From Chroogloeocystis siderophila 5.2 s.c.1 (lineage in GTDB: Bacteria; Cyanobacteriota; Cyanobacteriia; Cyanobacteriales; Chroococcidiopsidaceae), in the NCBI RefSeq assembly GCF_001904655.1, contig NZ_MRCC01000001.1, forward strand, positions 124,001-188,000: a DNA stretch of 64,000 bases, given 5' to 3'. This document shows, one piece after another, positions 33,095 to 42,845 of the stretch. The notes under the pieces were generated by a model. It did not search any database, was not told where the DNA came from, and saw nothing but the letters and a program-made list of their open reading frames with translations. The translations under genes and the position numbers were made by a program. Every line of letters starts with the position of its first letter. The stretch's first letter is position 1.

Positions 33095-34627
33095 TTGACT
33101 TTTGCATCGCCTGATCCAATTTCTGATGGAAATCAATTGTTTCAAAATTTTGAGCAGCGCCAAACATCATCAGAATCGCTTGGAGAAAGCACATCTTCAC
33201 TTTTAGATGATTGGGATGATGCAGAATTAGAGCGTGCGATTTCTAGCGTTGCCGAGATTCAAGCAGAGTTAAATTATCAACAAGCAAAAAATACACTCCA
33301 CAATTTAGTTACAAAGCTCGATCTTACGTCTCAAGAGCGGCATGGTTTAGAAGCTGAGATTCAGCAATTAGAAACGATGCTAAGCAACCTAGAACGCCAA
33401 GTATTACAAATTGCTGCTTTTGGTATGGTAGGGAGAGGCAAGTCATCGTTACTCAATGCTTTAGTCGGAGAACCTGTGTTTGTCACAGGACCACTACATG
33501 GCGTAACGCGTACAGCATCGCGTGTAGCTTGGAGCGTGAGCGAAGAAAGTATTAATGGCGATTCGTATCAAAAAGCGACACTTACAGGTGCTGGAAAGTC
33601 GCAGATTGAACTGATTGATACTCCAGGGTTAGATGAGGTTGATGGTGAAACTCGAGCTGAACTAGCAACGCAAGTCGCGGCGCAAGCTGATTTGATTTTA
33701 TTTGTTGTGGCGGGTGACATAACGCAGGTAGAACACATAGCCTTATCACAACTGCGCGAAGCTGGCAAGCCAATTTTGCTTGTATTTAACAAAATAGACC
33801 AGTATCCACAAACTGATCGCCTAGCGATTTACCACAAAATCCGCGATGAGCGTGTCCGCGAGTTACTTTCTCCTGATGAAATTGTGATGGCGGCAGCTTC
33901 GCCATTGGTAAGGACGGCGGTGCAACGTGCTGATGGAACGCGTGGAGTTCAACTCCGAGCCAGTACGCCGCAAGTCGAGGAACTCAAGCTCAAAATTTTA
34001 GAAATTTTGTACCGCGAGGGCAAAGCTTTAGTAGCACTTAACAGTATGCTTTATGCCGATCGCGTCAACGAGCAATTAGTTCAGCGTAAACTCGAAATTC
34101 GCGATCGCAGTGCGAATCAATTAATTTGGCGTGCTGTGATGACGAAAGCAACCGCGATCGCACTTAATCCATTAACCGTTGTTGATTTGATGAGCGGTGC
34201 GATTATTGATATTGCTTTGATTCTCAGCCTGTCGAAACTCTACGATATTCCTATGACGCAAACGGGTGCGGCTGGATTGTTACAAAAAATCGCTATCAGT
34301 ATGGGGGGAATCAGTGTCAGTGAGTTACTGACAAATTTAGGCTTAAGTTCGCTCAAATCATTACTGGGTGTCTCTGCAACCGCGACTGGCGGTCTTTCGC
34401 TAGGTCCTTATATCTCGGTCGCATTGACGCAAGCTGGAGTGGCTGGTGTGTCATCTTATGGTATCGGACAAGTCACCAAGACTTACCTCGCCAATGGTGC
34501 AACTTGGGGTCCTGAAGGTCCTAAAGCTGTTGTGCAAAGTATCTTGGCTTCGCTCGATGAAGCTTCAATTATTAATCGGATTAAAGATGAATTGCGCAGT
34601 AAGTTAGGAGTGAGGAGTGAGGGGTGA
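33095..34627 (+). CDS. Era/dynamin-like GTPase with DUF697-like membrane domain
   Basis: Protein of 510 aa. A coiled N-terminus (50-105) precedes a GTPase domain with G1 GMVGRGKSS (110-118), G3 DTPGLDE and G4 NKID (232-235). Downstream (about 345-450) are hydrophobic stretches (AIALNPLTVVDLMSGAIIDI, then IALILSL) resembling the DUF697 family. It is common in cyanobacteria and plastids; a role at membranes is inferred. The start TTG at 33095 is chosen because GGAGGT (33082-33087) lies 7 nt before it. An in-frame GTG at 33080 overlaps that site. The last residues (GVRSEG) are encoded by the GAGGAGTGAGG repeat that begins the following spacer. Confidence 0.87.
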   Translation: MTFASPDPISDGNQLFQNFEQRQTSSESLGESTSSLLDDWDDAELERAISSVAEIQAELNYQQAKNTLHNLVTKLDLTSQERHGLEAEIQQLETMLSNLERQVLQIAAFGMVGRGKSSLLNALVGEPVFVTGPLHGVTRTASRVAWSVSEESINGDSYQKATLTGAGKSQIELIDTPGLDEVDGETRAELATQVAAQADLILFVVAGDITQVEHIALSQLREAGKPILLVFNKIDQYPQTDRLAIYHKIRDERVRELLSPDEIVMAAASPLVRTAVQRADGTRGVQLRASTPQVEELKLKILEILYREGKALVALNSMLYADRVNEQLVQRKLEIRDRSANQLIWRAVMTKATAIALNPLTVVDLMSGAIIDIALILSLSKLYDIPMTQTGAAGLLQKIAISMGGISVSELLTNLGLSSLKSLLGVSATATGGLSLGPYISVALTQAGVAGVSSYGIGQVTKTYLANGATWGPEGPKAVVQSILASLDEASIINRIKDELRSKLGVRSEG

Positions 34628-34712
34628 GTGACTAGAGAACATTATATTATATATTATTTCTCCTCTGCTCCTCTGCACCCTCTGCATCCTCTGCTCCGCT
34701 GCTCTTTTGCTT
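34608..34712. repeat. GTGAGGAGTGAGG / CTCCTCTGC low-complexity repeat
   Basis: Purine-rich AGTGAGGAGTGAGGGGTGAG is followed by pyrimidine-rich CTCCTCTGC units (six near-copies in 55 nt). The two tracts can pair across the gap. CTCCTCTGC also occurs in the repeats at about 1193 and 54061. Confidence 0.55.
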
Positions 34713-34716
34713 TCTA

Positions 34717-36504
34717 CTAACGTGGTGGTTGATTGCGTTGTTCTTGGAATGAACTCAAGAGGTTACGCACTTGTTGCGCGGCGATATCGCGTCCACCTAA
34801 GCCAAAGGCGATCGCTACTGCGACTGCAACCGCACCGAGAAGCAATCCAAAGGCTAAGTTAACAATCTCGGTTGCAATGCCAATTTGTTGCAGTGCTAGA
34901 GCCGAAACAAAGACAATGATTGCAATTCGTGCTACTTGACCTAAAAGTTGTGCCTGACGATTGCTAGAGGAACTGACAATTAAGCTATATGCCAGGTTGG
35001 CAAGAAATAAACCGATCGCAAACACGATCAAGCCAGCCAAAATGCGCCCGAAGATCACAATCAAACCGCTTACGAGTGCGGTGAGTGCGGGAATATTTAA
35101 GATATTAACTGCTGCTACTGTTGCAAACAGCATAATTCCCACTAAGGTAATAATTCCGGCAACTTCTGATGGCGTGCGCGTTGTGATCGCGGCGGCGGCG
35201 TTCTCAGTTGTTGTGCGCTCAGGTTGCAAAATAGTTTCTTGGTCGCTACCAGGAGGTGGAATCACAAAAACTTCTTCGGTTCTTCTAATATCCGAAGGCA
35301 CGCGGCGGCGTTGCAAGCCTGACAAGCCAATCACAGAGAAGATGTTATCAAAGCCCAAGCTAGAGAGAATGTTTGTAACAAGATCTGCTACAAAGCGCCC
35401 TAGGAAATAACCTAAAATCAGAATTAGTGCCGCAGTAAAGATTGCGGGTAGCGCGTTGAGGATTTGCTGAAGCATCGCGATCGCCGGAACAGAAATCGCA
35501 TTAATCCGCAGCGCATTTAACGCCGCAATTGCTACCGGAATTAAAATCAGCACGTAAACAATTGTGCCGATAATTCCTGACAAGGACTGTGTCGATGTAC
35601 TGGTGCGAGTTCTTCCCAACCCGAACCGTTCGCCCATTTGATCGACTCCGGTTGACGCGAGCAAATTGGTAACAATTCGCCGGACAACTGTTGCGAGTAA
35701 CCAACCCGCAGCCGCGATCAAAACTGCTGCTAAGATATTTGGCAGAATCAACAGAATTTCATTAACAAGGTTCTGTACTGGTAGCAGCGCCTGTTGCAGC
35801 CCTAAAGTGTCGAGAACCGGAATGAGAAACAGTAAAAAGATGAACCAGTACAGCGCGTTGCCAATGGTTTCGCTCAACGACATTCGGTTCGATTCGCGCG
35901 GTTCGTCGGGCGATCGCTGATCTAAACGTTCATCGAGTCGTAATGCTTGCAATCCCCGTGTTGTAATCAGTTTTACGAGCGTCGCAATTAACCACGCCAC
36001 GCCAAACAAGATGGCTGCGCCGATTATCCGAGGAATAAAGCCAAGAACGAGATTAAGGAAGTTGTTCAGTGGCTGCGATACGGCTTGTAACTGGAGAGTT
36101 TGTAAAACTGCGACTGCCGTAAATAAGATAATAATCCAGAAGACAATGTTGCCGATTAAGTTTTCGACGCGTGGGAGTTCGCCTGTTTCACTACGCCCAA
36201 CGACTCCGGCGGCGATGCGGTTATCTAAATTAGTACGGTTTAGGAGTCCTTTGGTGATTGATTTGGCGATCGCAGCAATAATCCAACCAATAATTAATAC
36301 CAGCAGCGCTGCTAATAAATTTGGCAGAAACGACCACAAACCTGCTAGTAAGCCCGTCGTGAAGCCCACCGTATCTTGTACAGCTTGTCCTGTTTGCTGT
36401 AGTGGTTGTCCTGCTGGAGCTTGTTGTTGAAATTGTGCCAGTATTGCATTACCGATTATTGGCACTTTTACTCCGTTTGCTATACCTTGCCAAGTTTCAT
36501 TCAT
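34717..36504 (-). CDS. Mechanosensitive-channel-related protein with repeated TM-helix pairs
   Basis: Protein of 595 aa. Five related hydrophobic units are visible: FLPNLLAALLVLIIGWIIAA (about residue 60), FIPRIIGAAILFGVAWLIA, LPNILAAVLIAAAGWLLATV, LPAIFTAALILILGYFLGRF and FGRILAGLIVFAIGLFLANL. Each is followed by an amphipathic stretch ending in a basic cluster. This matches the conserved TM helix repeat (PF05552 type) of MscS-related proteins such as CmpX. The C-terminus ends shortly after AFGLGGRDIA, so the cytoplasmic MscS beta/alpha-beta domain is missing. A role in tension sensing or stress is inferred from family. A 9-residue basic/acidic linker (RTEEVFVIPPPGS) splits repeats 4 and 5. 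Confidence 0.82.
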   Translation of the reverse strand: MNETWQGIANGVKVPIIGNAILAQFQQQAPAGQPLQQTGQAVQDTVGFTTGLLAGLWSFLPNLLAALLVLIIGWIIAAIAKSITKGLLNRTNLDNRIAAGVVGRSETGELPRVENLIGNIVFWIIILFTAVAVLQTLQLQAVSQPLNNFLNLVLGFIPRIIGAAILFGVAWLIATLVKLITTRGLQALRLDERLDQRSPDEPRESNRMSLSETIGNALYWFIFLLFLIPVLDTLGLQQALLPVQNLVNEILLILPNILAAVLIAAAGWLLATVVRRIVTNLLASTGVDQMGERFGLGRTRTSTSTQSLSGIIGTIVYVLILIPVAIAALNALRINAISVPAIAMLQQILNALPAIFTAALILILGYFLGRFVADLVTNILSSLGFDNIFSVIGLSGLQRRRVPSDIRRTEEVFVIPPPGSDQETILQPERTTTENAAAAITTRTPSEVAGIITLVGIMLFATVAAVNILNIPALTALVSGLIVIFGRILAGLIVFAIGLFLANLAYSLIVSSSSNRQAQLLGQVARIAIIVFVSALALQQIGIATEIVNLAFGLLLGAVAVAVAIAFGLGGRDIAAQQVRNLLSSFQEQRNQPPR

Positions 36505-37259
36505 GGTTTTTTAGAGTAAACGTCAGGTGTGAGGAGAGAATACGAATTTTCCTTGCAAAATTTAGGTTACAGTAGATAATCCTACATTTGAGTCGGGTAT
36601 TTCGCTTGCATTATACGAGGAAACCGCCTAGAAAAATAGAATATTACGTCAATATTTAGAGTGCTGGCGAAGTTTGTCGTTTGGCATCTACCTGTATGCG
36701 TAATTAGCTCTAAAAATTCAGTTTTTTCTCATTTTTTAATAGAATTAAATACTTTAAGGGAGAACTAGAGACACGATAAGAAAATTGTTTTCCAGCTTAG
36801 TCGAGTTGACCTCTAGTTGTCAGCACAAAAGCTAAGTTTAATTGCAGCAATGAGGAAAAGGTTAAAAGTGTCGCAAGCGAAAAGAGCAAGCGTCTAGATT
36901 AATGTCAGCAAAACTACTGTCCCTGTGTCACACTGTGTGAAAAGCTTGTTTTTGTTAGTGACACATTTTTATCAAAATTGCTGGATTTTTTTTAATAATG
37001 GTAAATTTTAATACGGTAAACTAGCTCATGAATCACAACTGCCTTTCAACTTCCTTCGGAGCTATTTAAGCAAAGTCTGCAAGGCAGCACAATATAATTA
37101 AAAGCTCTGCACAAGAGTGTACTTACGGGGCTAGGGTTTATCGAGTAGCAAATTGGTTTGCCATTCTTTCTTGACAAGGGAATCTTACTAGTTCTACTTT
37201 ATAAACTGACTCAGTAAGCAATATCCTGCTGAATATTTCATCGCTACTTTGGCTAATCC
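36505..37259. other. Long divergent intergenic region, no gene seen
   Basis: About 755 nt, AT-rich. The only distinct element is the perfect palindrome TCACAC-T-GTGTGA (36928-36940), which has the size and symmetry of a CRP/FNR-type operator half-turn. No ORF above about 40 codons with coding character and no tRNA-like sequence was noticed. Confidence 0.5.
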
Positions 37260-37724
37260 ATGCCTATTAGTCAATTAAAACAGTCAATTGATATCAATGC
37301 CAGTATAGACGTAATAGACCGCTGCATCACAGATCAAACGTTGATGCATCGTTGGCTCAATCCGCTGCTCTACTGTGAACCGATAGGCGCTTGGAGTACT
37401 GAAATTGGTAGCCGTAGCCGCTTTGTTATTCAAATTCCGCTTTTCAAACCTACCTTACATAATGTCGTCATCGAGCGGTCGCCTGGATTGGTAGTATGGG
37501 AGTTTCAAGGTTTTTTTCACGGACACGATCGCTGGGAATGTCAACCACGCGCTCAAGGAACGCATTTACTTAACCACTTCGAGTTTGAAATCCCCAATCC
37601 TGTGGTTCGCTGGGGCTTTAATACCTTTGCTTTTGCGTTGACACAAAAAGATATGCAAGCCCAATTACATCGCCTGAAGCGCTTAGCAGAGGTAATAGAA
37701 GCGCAGGAGAGAATAGATAATTGA
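37260..37724 (+). CDS. SRPBCC-superfamily protein
   Basis: Protein of 154 aa. The N-terminus QSIDINASIDVIDRCITDQT and later NVVIERSPGLVVWEFQGFF, then GTHLLNHFEFEIPNPVVRW follow the helix-grip (START/polyketide-cyclase-like) layout, with a hydrophobic cavity. Ligand unknown. It converges with the SirB1-type gene with only 2 nt between stops. Confidence 0.78.
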   Translation: MPISQLKQSIDINASIDVIDRCITDQTLMHRWLNPLLYCEPIGAWSTEIGSRSRFVIQIPLFKPTLHNVVIERSPGLVVWEFQGFFHGHDRWECQPRAQGTHLLNHFEFEIPNPVVRWGFNTFAFALTQKDMQAQLHRLKRLAEVIEAQERIDN

Positions 37725-37726
37725 GT

Positions 37727-38551
37727 TTAAGAATTGCTTCCTAGTTGATTGAGTAGACGACGAATCACTGGCGCATCAGAGGCTTGGGGGACTTTTGCGA
37801 GATACGTTTGCAGGTCGTTAATTGCTGCATTCCAGTTACCAAGTTGGTAATAAAGTAAACCGCGATCGCGTATTTCGATTGGTATATCAGGAAATAATAG
37901 TAAGATTCTTTCTACAGCTGCGAGGGCTTTTGCTAACTCTTCTTTTTGAAGATAGGCAAATTTGAGGTTAGTCAGCATTCGTGCCAGAAACTGCCGATGA
38001 GTAACAGCATCTAAAAAGGAACTCTCAAGCTTCACTGGCTGCGCGTAAATTTGACTCAGCTTGTCTTGACAATCTTCAGGAAACAACACCTCACCACGGT
38101 GAAAGGGATCGACAAAGATTTCCATTTGTTGGATATTAGGGCGGATCAGGAAATGTCCTGGCATTCCCACTCCCAACATCGGAAAATCAATGCGTTTAGT
38201 CACTTCTAAGTAAACTAAAGAGAGTGTAATCGGAATTCCTGTCCGCCGCTCAATGACATCATTTAAAAAACTATTACGAGGGTCGTAGTAGCTTGTTGTG
38301 TTACCACTAAATCCGAGATCGTCATACAAGTAACGATTGACAGTCTGAATAATCCGCAGTGGGTATTGTTCGCTTGGCAGCTGTTCTCGTACTTCAGCCG
38401 CCATTGTATCAAGTGCATTCAGGTATTCTTCGATATCGAGTTGCGGATATTCTTCTTGCGCGATGTAAAGTGCGGCTTTGGCTAAGTCGATTTGAGCGTC
38501 TGGTTGATGAATTTCTTGAAAGAAATGTTGGCGGGCTAAAGGGAAATCCAT
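37727..38551 (-). CDS. SirB1-family transglutaminase-like/TPR protein
   Basis: Protein of 274 aa. An N-terminal helical part is followed by the SirB1 region with NSFLNDVIERRTGIPITLSL and PGHFLIRP. Here the family has the fold of a transglutaminase-like domain, but the catalytic Cys is not evident at the usual place (RTGIPITLS), so it is probably not a protease. Residues about 190-260 are a TPR-like pair (LTNLKFAYLQKEELAKALAA, YYQLGNWNAAINDLQTYL). Function unknown. Confidence 0.8.
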   Translation of the reverse strand: MDFPLARQHFFQEIHQPDAQIDLAKAALYIAQEEYPQLDIEEYLNALDTMAAEVREQLPSEQYPLRIIQTVNRYLYDDLGFSGNTTSYYDPRNSFLNDVIERRTGIPITLSLVYLEVTKRIDFPMLGVGMPGHFLIRPNIQQMEIFVDPFHRGEVLFPEDCQDKLSQIYAQPVKLESSFLDAVTHRQFLARMLTNLKFAYLQKEELAKALAAVERILLLFPDIPIEIRDRGLLYYQLGNWNAAINDLQTYLAKVPQASDAPVIRRLLNQLGSNS

Positions 38552-38796
38552 AAGGATTTTACTGGCTGAATAAAAGGAACGAGGGCGAGGTTACTACTGA
38601 TTGCTTAGTAACAAGTAGTACATGAATATCTAGTTATATACAGTAAAATCAAGCTTGTTTTAACTTTCTAAGCAGTTATAGCGGCAAGTCAATTCTACAA
38701 TTGATCCTAAAGTAGAAACACGTTTTGGTAGAAGATAGGAAGTTTATGCAGAGGTTCAGTTAATTAAAATCTCACCTGAGGACTGAAACAAATGTG

Positions 38797-40254
38797 ATGC
38801 ACGTTAAGACTCGCAAATGGCATAGATTTTTACTCAGTGCTAGAACGCGCATTTTAGCTTGGTATATTATTTTGATGGCTGCCTCTTCGGTGGTATCGAT
38901 TTTTGCAATTCGTCAAGAGTTGTTTATGCGTGTCCAAGACCGAGTACAGCGATCGCTTAGGCAAGAAGTCGAGGAGTTTCGTAAATTAGCGAATGGTGTT
39001 AATCCGGATACGAATAGACCATTTACACGTAATGAAGTCACTGCGCTGTTTGACTTGTTTGTGTCAAGGAATATTCCCGACGATGATGAGTTTTTATTAA
39101 CACTGTTAAATGGTAGTTTGTACAAGTATAGTCCTAGCGCGTTGCCCGAACCACTACAACAAGACTCGCCACTCCTGCAACGTTGGGGCAAACTGACTAA
39201 GCCAGAACGAGGACAGGTAAATACAACGCCAGGAGAACTACTGTATTTTGCACAGCCAGTCAGAATTACATATCAAGCCGAACCGCTTGACAGCACAGCA
39301 GAAGTTCAAGGAGTCTTTGTTGTTGCGCATATTACAACCGGAGAGCGTGAAGAAGTTGATGAAGCGATCGCGGTCGTTGTTAGGATTATAATTATCGTCT
39401 CGACCGCAGCCTCAGTACTTGCTTGGATAGTCGCAGGTAGAGTCTTAGCGCCTCTACGCCTACTGACAAAAACGGCGCTTTCGATTAGTCATAATTCTGA
39501 TTTAACGCAGCGTATCCCCGTCCAAGGAACTGATGAAATCGCCGAATTAACGCTGACTTTTAATGAAATGATGAACCGGCTAGAGGATGCATTTGCGAGT
39601 CAACGTGATTTTATCAATGACGCGAGTCACGAACTACGGACACCAATCACAATTATTCGCGGACACCTCGAACTGATCAGCGACGATCCGCAAGAACGAC
39701 GGGAAACAATCGACCTAATTGCTGACGAACTTGATCGCATGACTCGCTTTGTTGATGATTTGCTAATCCTCGCTAAAGCAGAACAACCAAAGTTTTTATG
39801 TTTAGAAACAGTAGATGTCGGGTCTTTAACTGAGGAAATTTACACCAAAGCGCGAACACTTGCAGTACGTAACTGGCGACTCGATAGTAAAGGTTGTGGT
39901 TCGATTGTTGCCGATCGCCAACGCTTGACACAAGCGATCATCAATTTGGCGCAGAATGCTACACAGCATACACAGCCTGGAGATGTAATTGCACTTGGTT
40001 CAATTGTGCGGAATGGAAAAGCACGTTTCTGGGTGAGCGATACGGGTGAAGGAATTGCTTATAACGACCAAAAGCGTATTTTTAAACGCTTCGCTCGCGG
40101 TGTCAATGGTCGTCGTTCAGAAGGTGCGGGATTAGGTTTAGCAATTGTACAAGCGATCGCCACTGCGCACGGCGGTCAAGTAGAACTTTCCAGCCAACCA
40201 GGTGTTGGTTCAACTTTTACGCTCATCATTCCTGTAGATTCTCCTGTCGCTTAA
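38797..40254 (+). CDS. HAMP-domain sensor histidine kinase
   Basis: Class I membrane kinase of about 485 aa. TM1 is about 19-39, a periplasmic sensor segment about 40-190, TM2 190-213, and HAMP 214-265 (APLRLLTKTALSISH). The DHp has DASHELRTP with H278 or H279 depending on start, and the HATPase domain has NLAQNATQH (N box), DTGEGI (G1) and GAGLGLAIVQAIATAHGG (G2). Sensor stimulus unknown. The start at the ATG (38797) follows a GTG in frame at 38794. Its likely partner regulator lies at 41389, with a methyltransferase gene between. Confidence 0.93.
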   Translation: MHVKTRKWHRFLLSARTRILAWYIILMAASSVVSIFAIRQELFMRVQDRVQRSLRQEVEEFRKLANGVNPDTNRPFTRNEVTALFDLFVSRNIPDDDEFLLTLLNGSLYKYSPSALPEPLQQDSPLLQRWGKLTKPERGQVNTTPGELLYFAQPVRITYQAEPLDSTAEVQGVFVVAHITTGEREEVDEAIAVVVRIIIIVSTAASVLAWIVAGRVLAPLRLLTKTALSISHNSDLTQRIPVQGTDEIAELTLTFNEMMNRLEDAFASQRDFINDASHELRTPITIIRGHLELISDDPQERRETIDLIADELDRMTRFVDDLLILAKAEQPKFLCLETVDVGSLTEEIYTKARTLAVRNWRLDSKGCGSIVADRQRLTQAIINLAQNATQHTQPGDVIALGSIVRNGKARFWVSDTGEGIAYNDQKRIFKRFARGVNGRRSEGAGLGLAIVQAIATAHGGQVELSSQPGVGSTFTLIIPVDSPVA

Positions 40255-40402
40255 TTTAATGCGATATCTCGATTGTTTACTTACTGGCGATGCAGCTTTT
40301 ACAAAATACTCACTGTTGGTATGTTGAAGCGTAGAATGCTACTTTTTATACAAGTACTAATAGTGTAATATTTCGATAGCCAACTTTCTTACACAGGTGT
40401 GC

Positions 40403-41302
40403 ATGTCTCTTAATAAAAATAGATCGAACGCAATGCCAAATTATATTCAGGAATACGCTAAAAAAAATAATCTTACGGTTGCGCAAGTCGAGCAACTCTA
40501 CAAAGTTGAAAAAGATTTAGCTCAAAAATTGCGGAACTCAACAAAAGCAGAACGAAAATATCTTTATAGTCACGTGTATGACGAATTATTTCAAAAGATT
40601 CCTTTTCATCCGCAATTAATCAACACCGATCCTGAAGCTAACTTGCAGTGGAGTCATAGCCGGATGCGGTTAATCCGAGAATTCTTACCTCCAGAGGCAA
40701 CGTTTTTGGAAGTAGGATCTGGTGATTGTTGTCTTGCTTTAGAAGTAGCGAAACTTGTTCGTAAGGTTTATGCAGTCGATGTTTCTAATGAAATTACAAA
40801 AAACATCAGCTTCCCGCCTAATATGGAACTTGTGATATCTGATGGTGTTAATATTCCAGTGTCTAATAGTAGCATCGACGTTGTTTACAGCGATCAACTG
40901 ATGGAGCATTTGCACCCAGAGGATGCAATCGAGCAGTTACAGAATATATATAAAGCGCTTACTCCAGGCGGAGTTTACATTTGTCATACTCCTAATCGAT
41001 TATCAGGACCGCACGATATTTCAGGTTGTTATGATGAAACTGCAACAGGGTTTCATCTTCAAGAATACTTGATTACTGATTTGTATAACTTATTCAAAAA
41101 AGTTGGATTTTCGCAAATGAGTTACTACAAAAGTACAGAAAACCTTCAGATAAAACTCCCCCTCACACCTGCTACGATAAAGATTATTGAGTTGAGCGAG
41201 CATACACTACTAAAACTTCCATACTCTTTGCGAAGAAAAATAGCTAGGTCTTCAATAATTTTTAGAGGAATATCATTAGTTGCGGTTAAACCAATAACTT
41301 GA
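40403..41302 (+). CDS. Class I SAM-dependent methyltransferase
   Basis: Protein of 299 aa. An N-terminal helical region (1-85) precedes a Rossmann domain with motif I FLEVGSGDCCLALEVAK, motif II YAVDVSNEI, an acidic region DVVYSDQLMEHLHPED and ALTPGGVYICHTPNR, typical of the Methyltransf_11-like group. Substrate unknown. It is placed between a kinase and a response regulator, all in the same direction but with 100-150-nt gaps. Confidence 0.87.
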   Translation: MSLNKNRSNAMPNYIQEYAKKNNLTVAQVEQLYKVEKDLAQKLRNSTKAERKYLYSHVYDELFQKIPFHPQLINTDPEANLQWSHSRMRLIREFLPPEATFLEVGSGDCCLALEVAKLVRKVYAVDVSNEITKNISFPPNMELVISDGVNIPVSNSSIDVVYSDQLMEHLHPEDAIEQLQNIYKALTPGGVYICHTPNRLSGPHDISGCYDETATGFHLQEYLITDLYNLFKKVGFSQMSYYKSTENLQIKLPLTPATIKIIELSEHTLLKLPYSLRRKIARSSIIFRGISLVAVKPIT

Positions 41303-41388
41303 AATGTACTGAATCTTTAATAGGACGGTGTTGCGATTTTAATTTGATTAGTTAAAGATTGTCTTTGGAATAAATAGCCTTGCAACTC

Positions 41389-42057
41389 ATGAGCCATATT
41401 CTGATTGCTGAAGATGAACCTCGAATTGCTTCTTTTCTGGAAAAAGGACTCAAAGCAGCAGGTTTTACTACTGCAATAGTAAAAGATGGCAATGAAGTTA
41501 TCGTGATGATCCAAAGCGATCGCTTTGACCTTTTACTATTAGATATCGGTCTTCCTGGTAAAGACGGTTGGCAAGTTTTAGAAGAATTACGCGGTTTAGG
41601 CGAGCAGTTACCAATTATTATCCTCAGCGCCCGCGATGATATCAACGATAAAGTTGCTGGGCTAGAAGGCGGTGCTGACGATTATGTTACCAAACCTTTT
41701 CGCTTTGAAGAATTGCTGGCACGGGTGCGGTTGCGGTTGCGGGACAAGCACGTACCAAAAGTGAATGAGGAAATCGTACTTAAGGTAGGAGATATTACTC
41801 TAGACTTGCGTGCGCGCAAAGCTACCGTAGGCGATCGCTTAGTCGAATTACCCGCGAGAGAATTTACGCTAGCAGAAACTTTTCTACGACATCCTGGACA
41901 AATTTTGAGTCGCGAACAACTCCTCAACCGCGTTTGGGGTTACAATTACGATCCTGGTTCAAATATTGTAGATGTCTACGTAGGCTATTTACGTAAGAAG
42001 TTAGGTAATAAATTTATTGAAACAGTTCGCGGTATTGGTTATCGCTTGCGAAGTTAA
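41389..42057 (+). CDS. OmpR/PhoB-family response regulator
   Basis: Protein of 222 aa. The receiver domain starts MSHILIAEDEPRIASF; the phosphoacceptor Asp is in LLLLDIGLPGKDGW (D52), and the conserved Lys in YVTKPFRFEEL. The DNA-binding domain (about 125-220) has DLRARKATVGDRLVELPARE, REQLLNRVWGYNYDPGSN and VDVYVGYLRKKLG, typical of OmpR winged helix. The ATG at 41389 is preferred over the TTG at 41380. Probably partner of the kinase at 38797. Confidence 0.93.
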   Translation: MSHILIAEDEPRIASFLEKGLKAAGFTTAIVKDGNEVIVMIQSDRFDLLLLDIGLPGKDGWQVLEELRGLGEQLPIIILSARDDINDKVAGLEGGADDYVTKPFRFEELLARVRLRLRDKHVPKVNEEIVLKVGDITLDLRARKATVGDRLVELPAREFTLAETFLRHPGQILSREQLLNRVWGYNYDPGSNIVDVYVGYLRKKLGNKFIETVRGIGYRLRS

Positions 42058-42282
42058 CCAAGCTTTATCTCATTTTATCTTATAAACTCGTTTTTTATTC
42101 ATTAATTAACTTTTGCTTAACCTTTTCTTGAAGAATGGTTTTTTCTCACAAATTATTCATTTTTAATTCATGAAAATTTGTCAAGGTATAGAAGTACGGG
42201 AGCAAAGTTACACTATTTATCTACCGTAACTCTGCTGTCTTTTTTACTAAAACTATAGAACTTAAGCAGAGGTCATTTAACG

Positions 42283-42845
42283 ATGAGACTGATGGTTTAT
42301 TCTCACGAGACATTCGGTCTCGGTAATATTCGGAGAATGCTATCTATCTGCGAATACTTATTAGAGTCTCTTCCTAACTTATCAATTTTACTTATTTCTG
42401 GATCACCTATGCTTCATAGTTTTAGGACGCCAGTAGAATTGGACTATATTAAATTACCTTGTATTAATCGCAGCTATTCAGGTAAATTGTCTCCCAAATA
42501 TTTGGGTACACAAACTGATGAAACTCTCAAGCTTAGAGCCGATATTATTCTTGCAGCGACTGCGAATTTTAAACCTGATTTAATTTTAGTAGATAAAAAA
42601 CCATATGGGTTAAATCAAGAGTTAAAACCAACGATTAACTATATTAAACAATTTCTACATAGCACCAAGCTTGTACTAGTTTTAAGAGATATTCTTGATT
42701 CACCTGAAGTTACTATAAATGAGTAGAAACAACAAAGTTATTATACAGTCGTTCAATGGTTATATGACAAAGTTTTGGTAGTAGGCTCGCCAGAAATTTT
42801 TGATTTCTGTCAAGAATATAAGTGCCCTCCTGCAGTAACGTGTAA
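42283..42845 (+). pseudogene. N-terminal remnant of a glycosyltransferase
   Basis: The start MRLMVYSHETFGLGNIRRM and SILLISGSPMLHSF belong to a MurG/GT28-like glycosyltransferase found in cyanobacterial polysaccharide regions. The frame has a TAG (42724-42726) after PEVTINE and then resumes as KQQSYYTVVQWLYDKVLVVG, then SPEIFDFCQEYKCPPAV until the insertion sequence cuts it. About 188 residues of the N-terminal domain survive; the nucleotide-sugar-binding C-terminal domain is gone. Confidence 0.82.

Noticed and set aside
36523-36545. Yfr1-like sRNA motif (TCTCCTCACAC on the minus strand)
   Set aside because: The core differs from ACTCCTCACAC and no terminator hairpin follows. It is probably another GTGAGGAG-type repeat.
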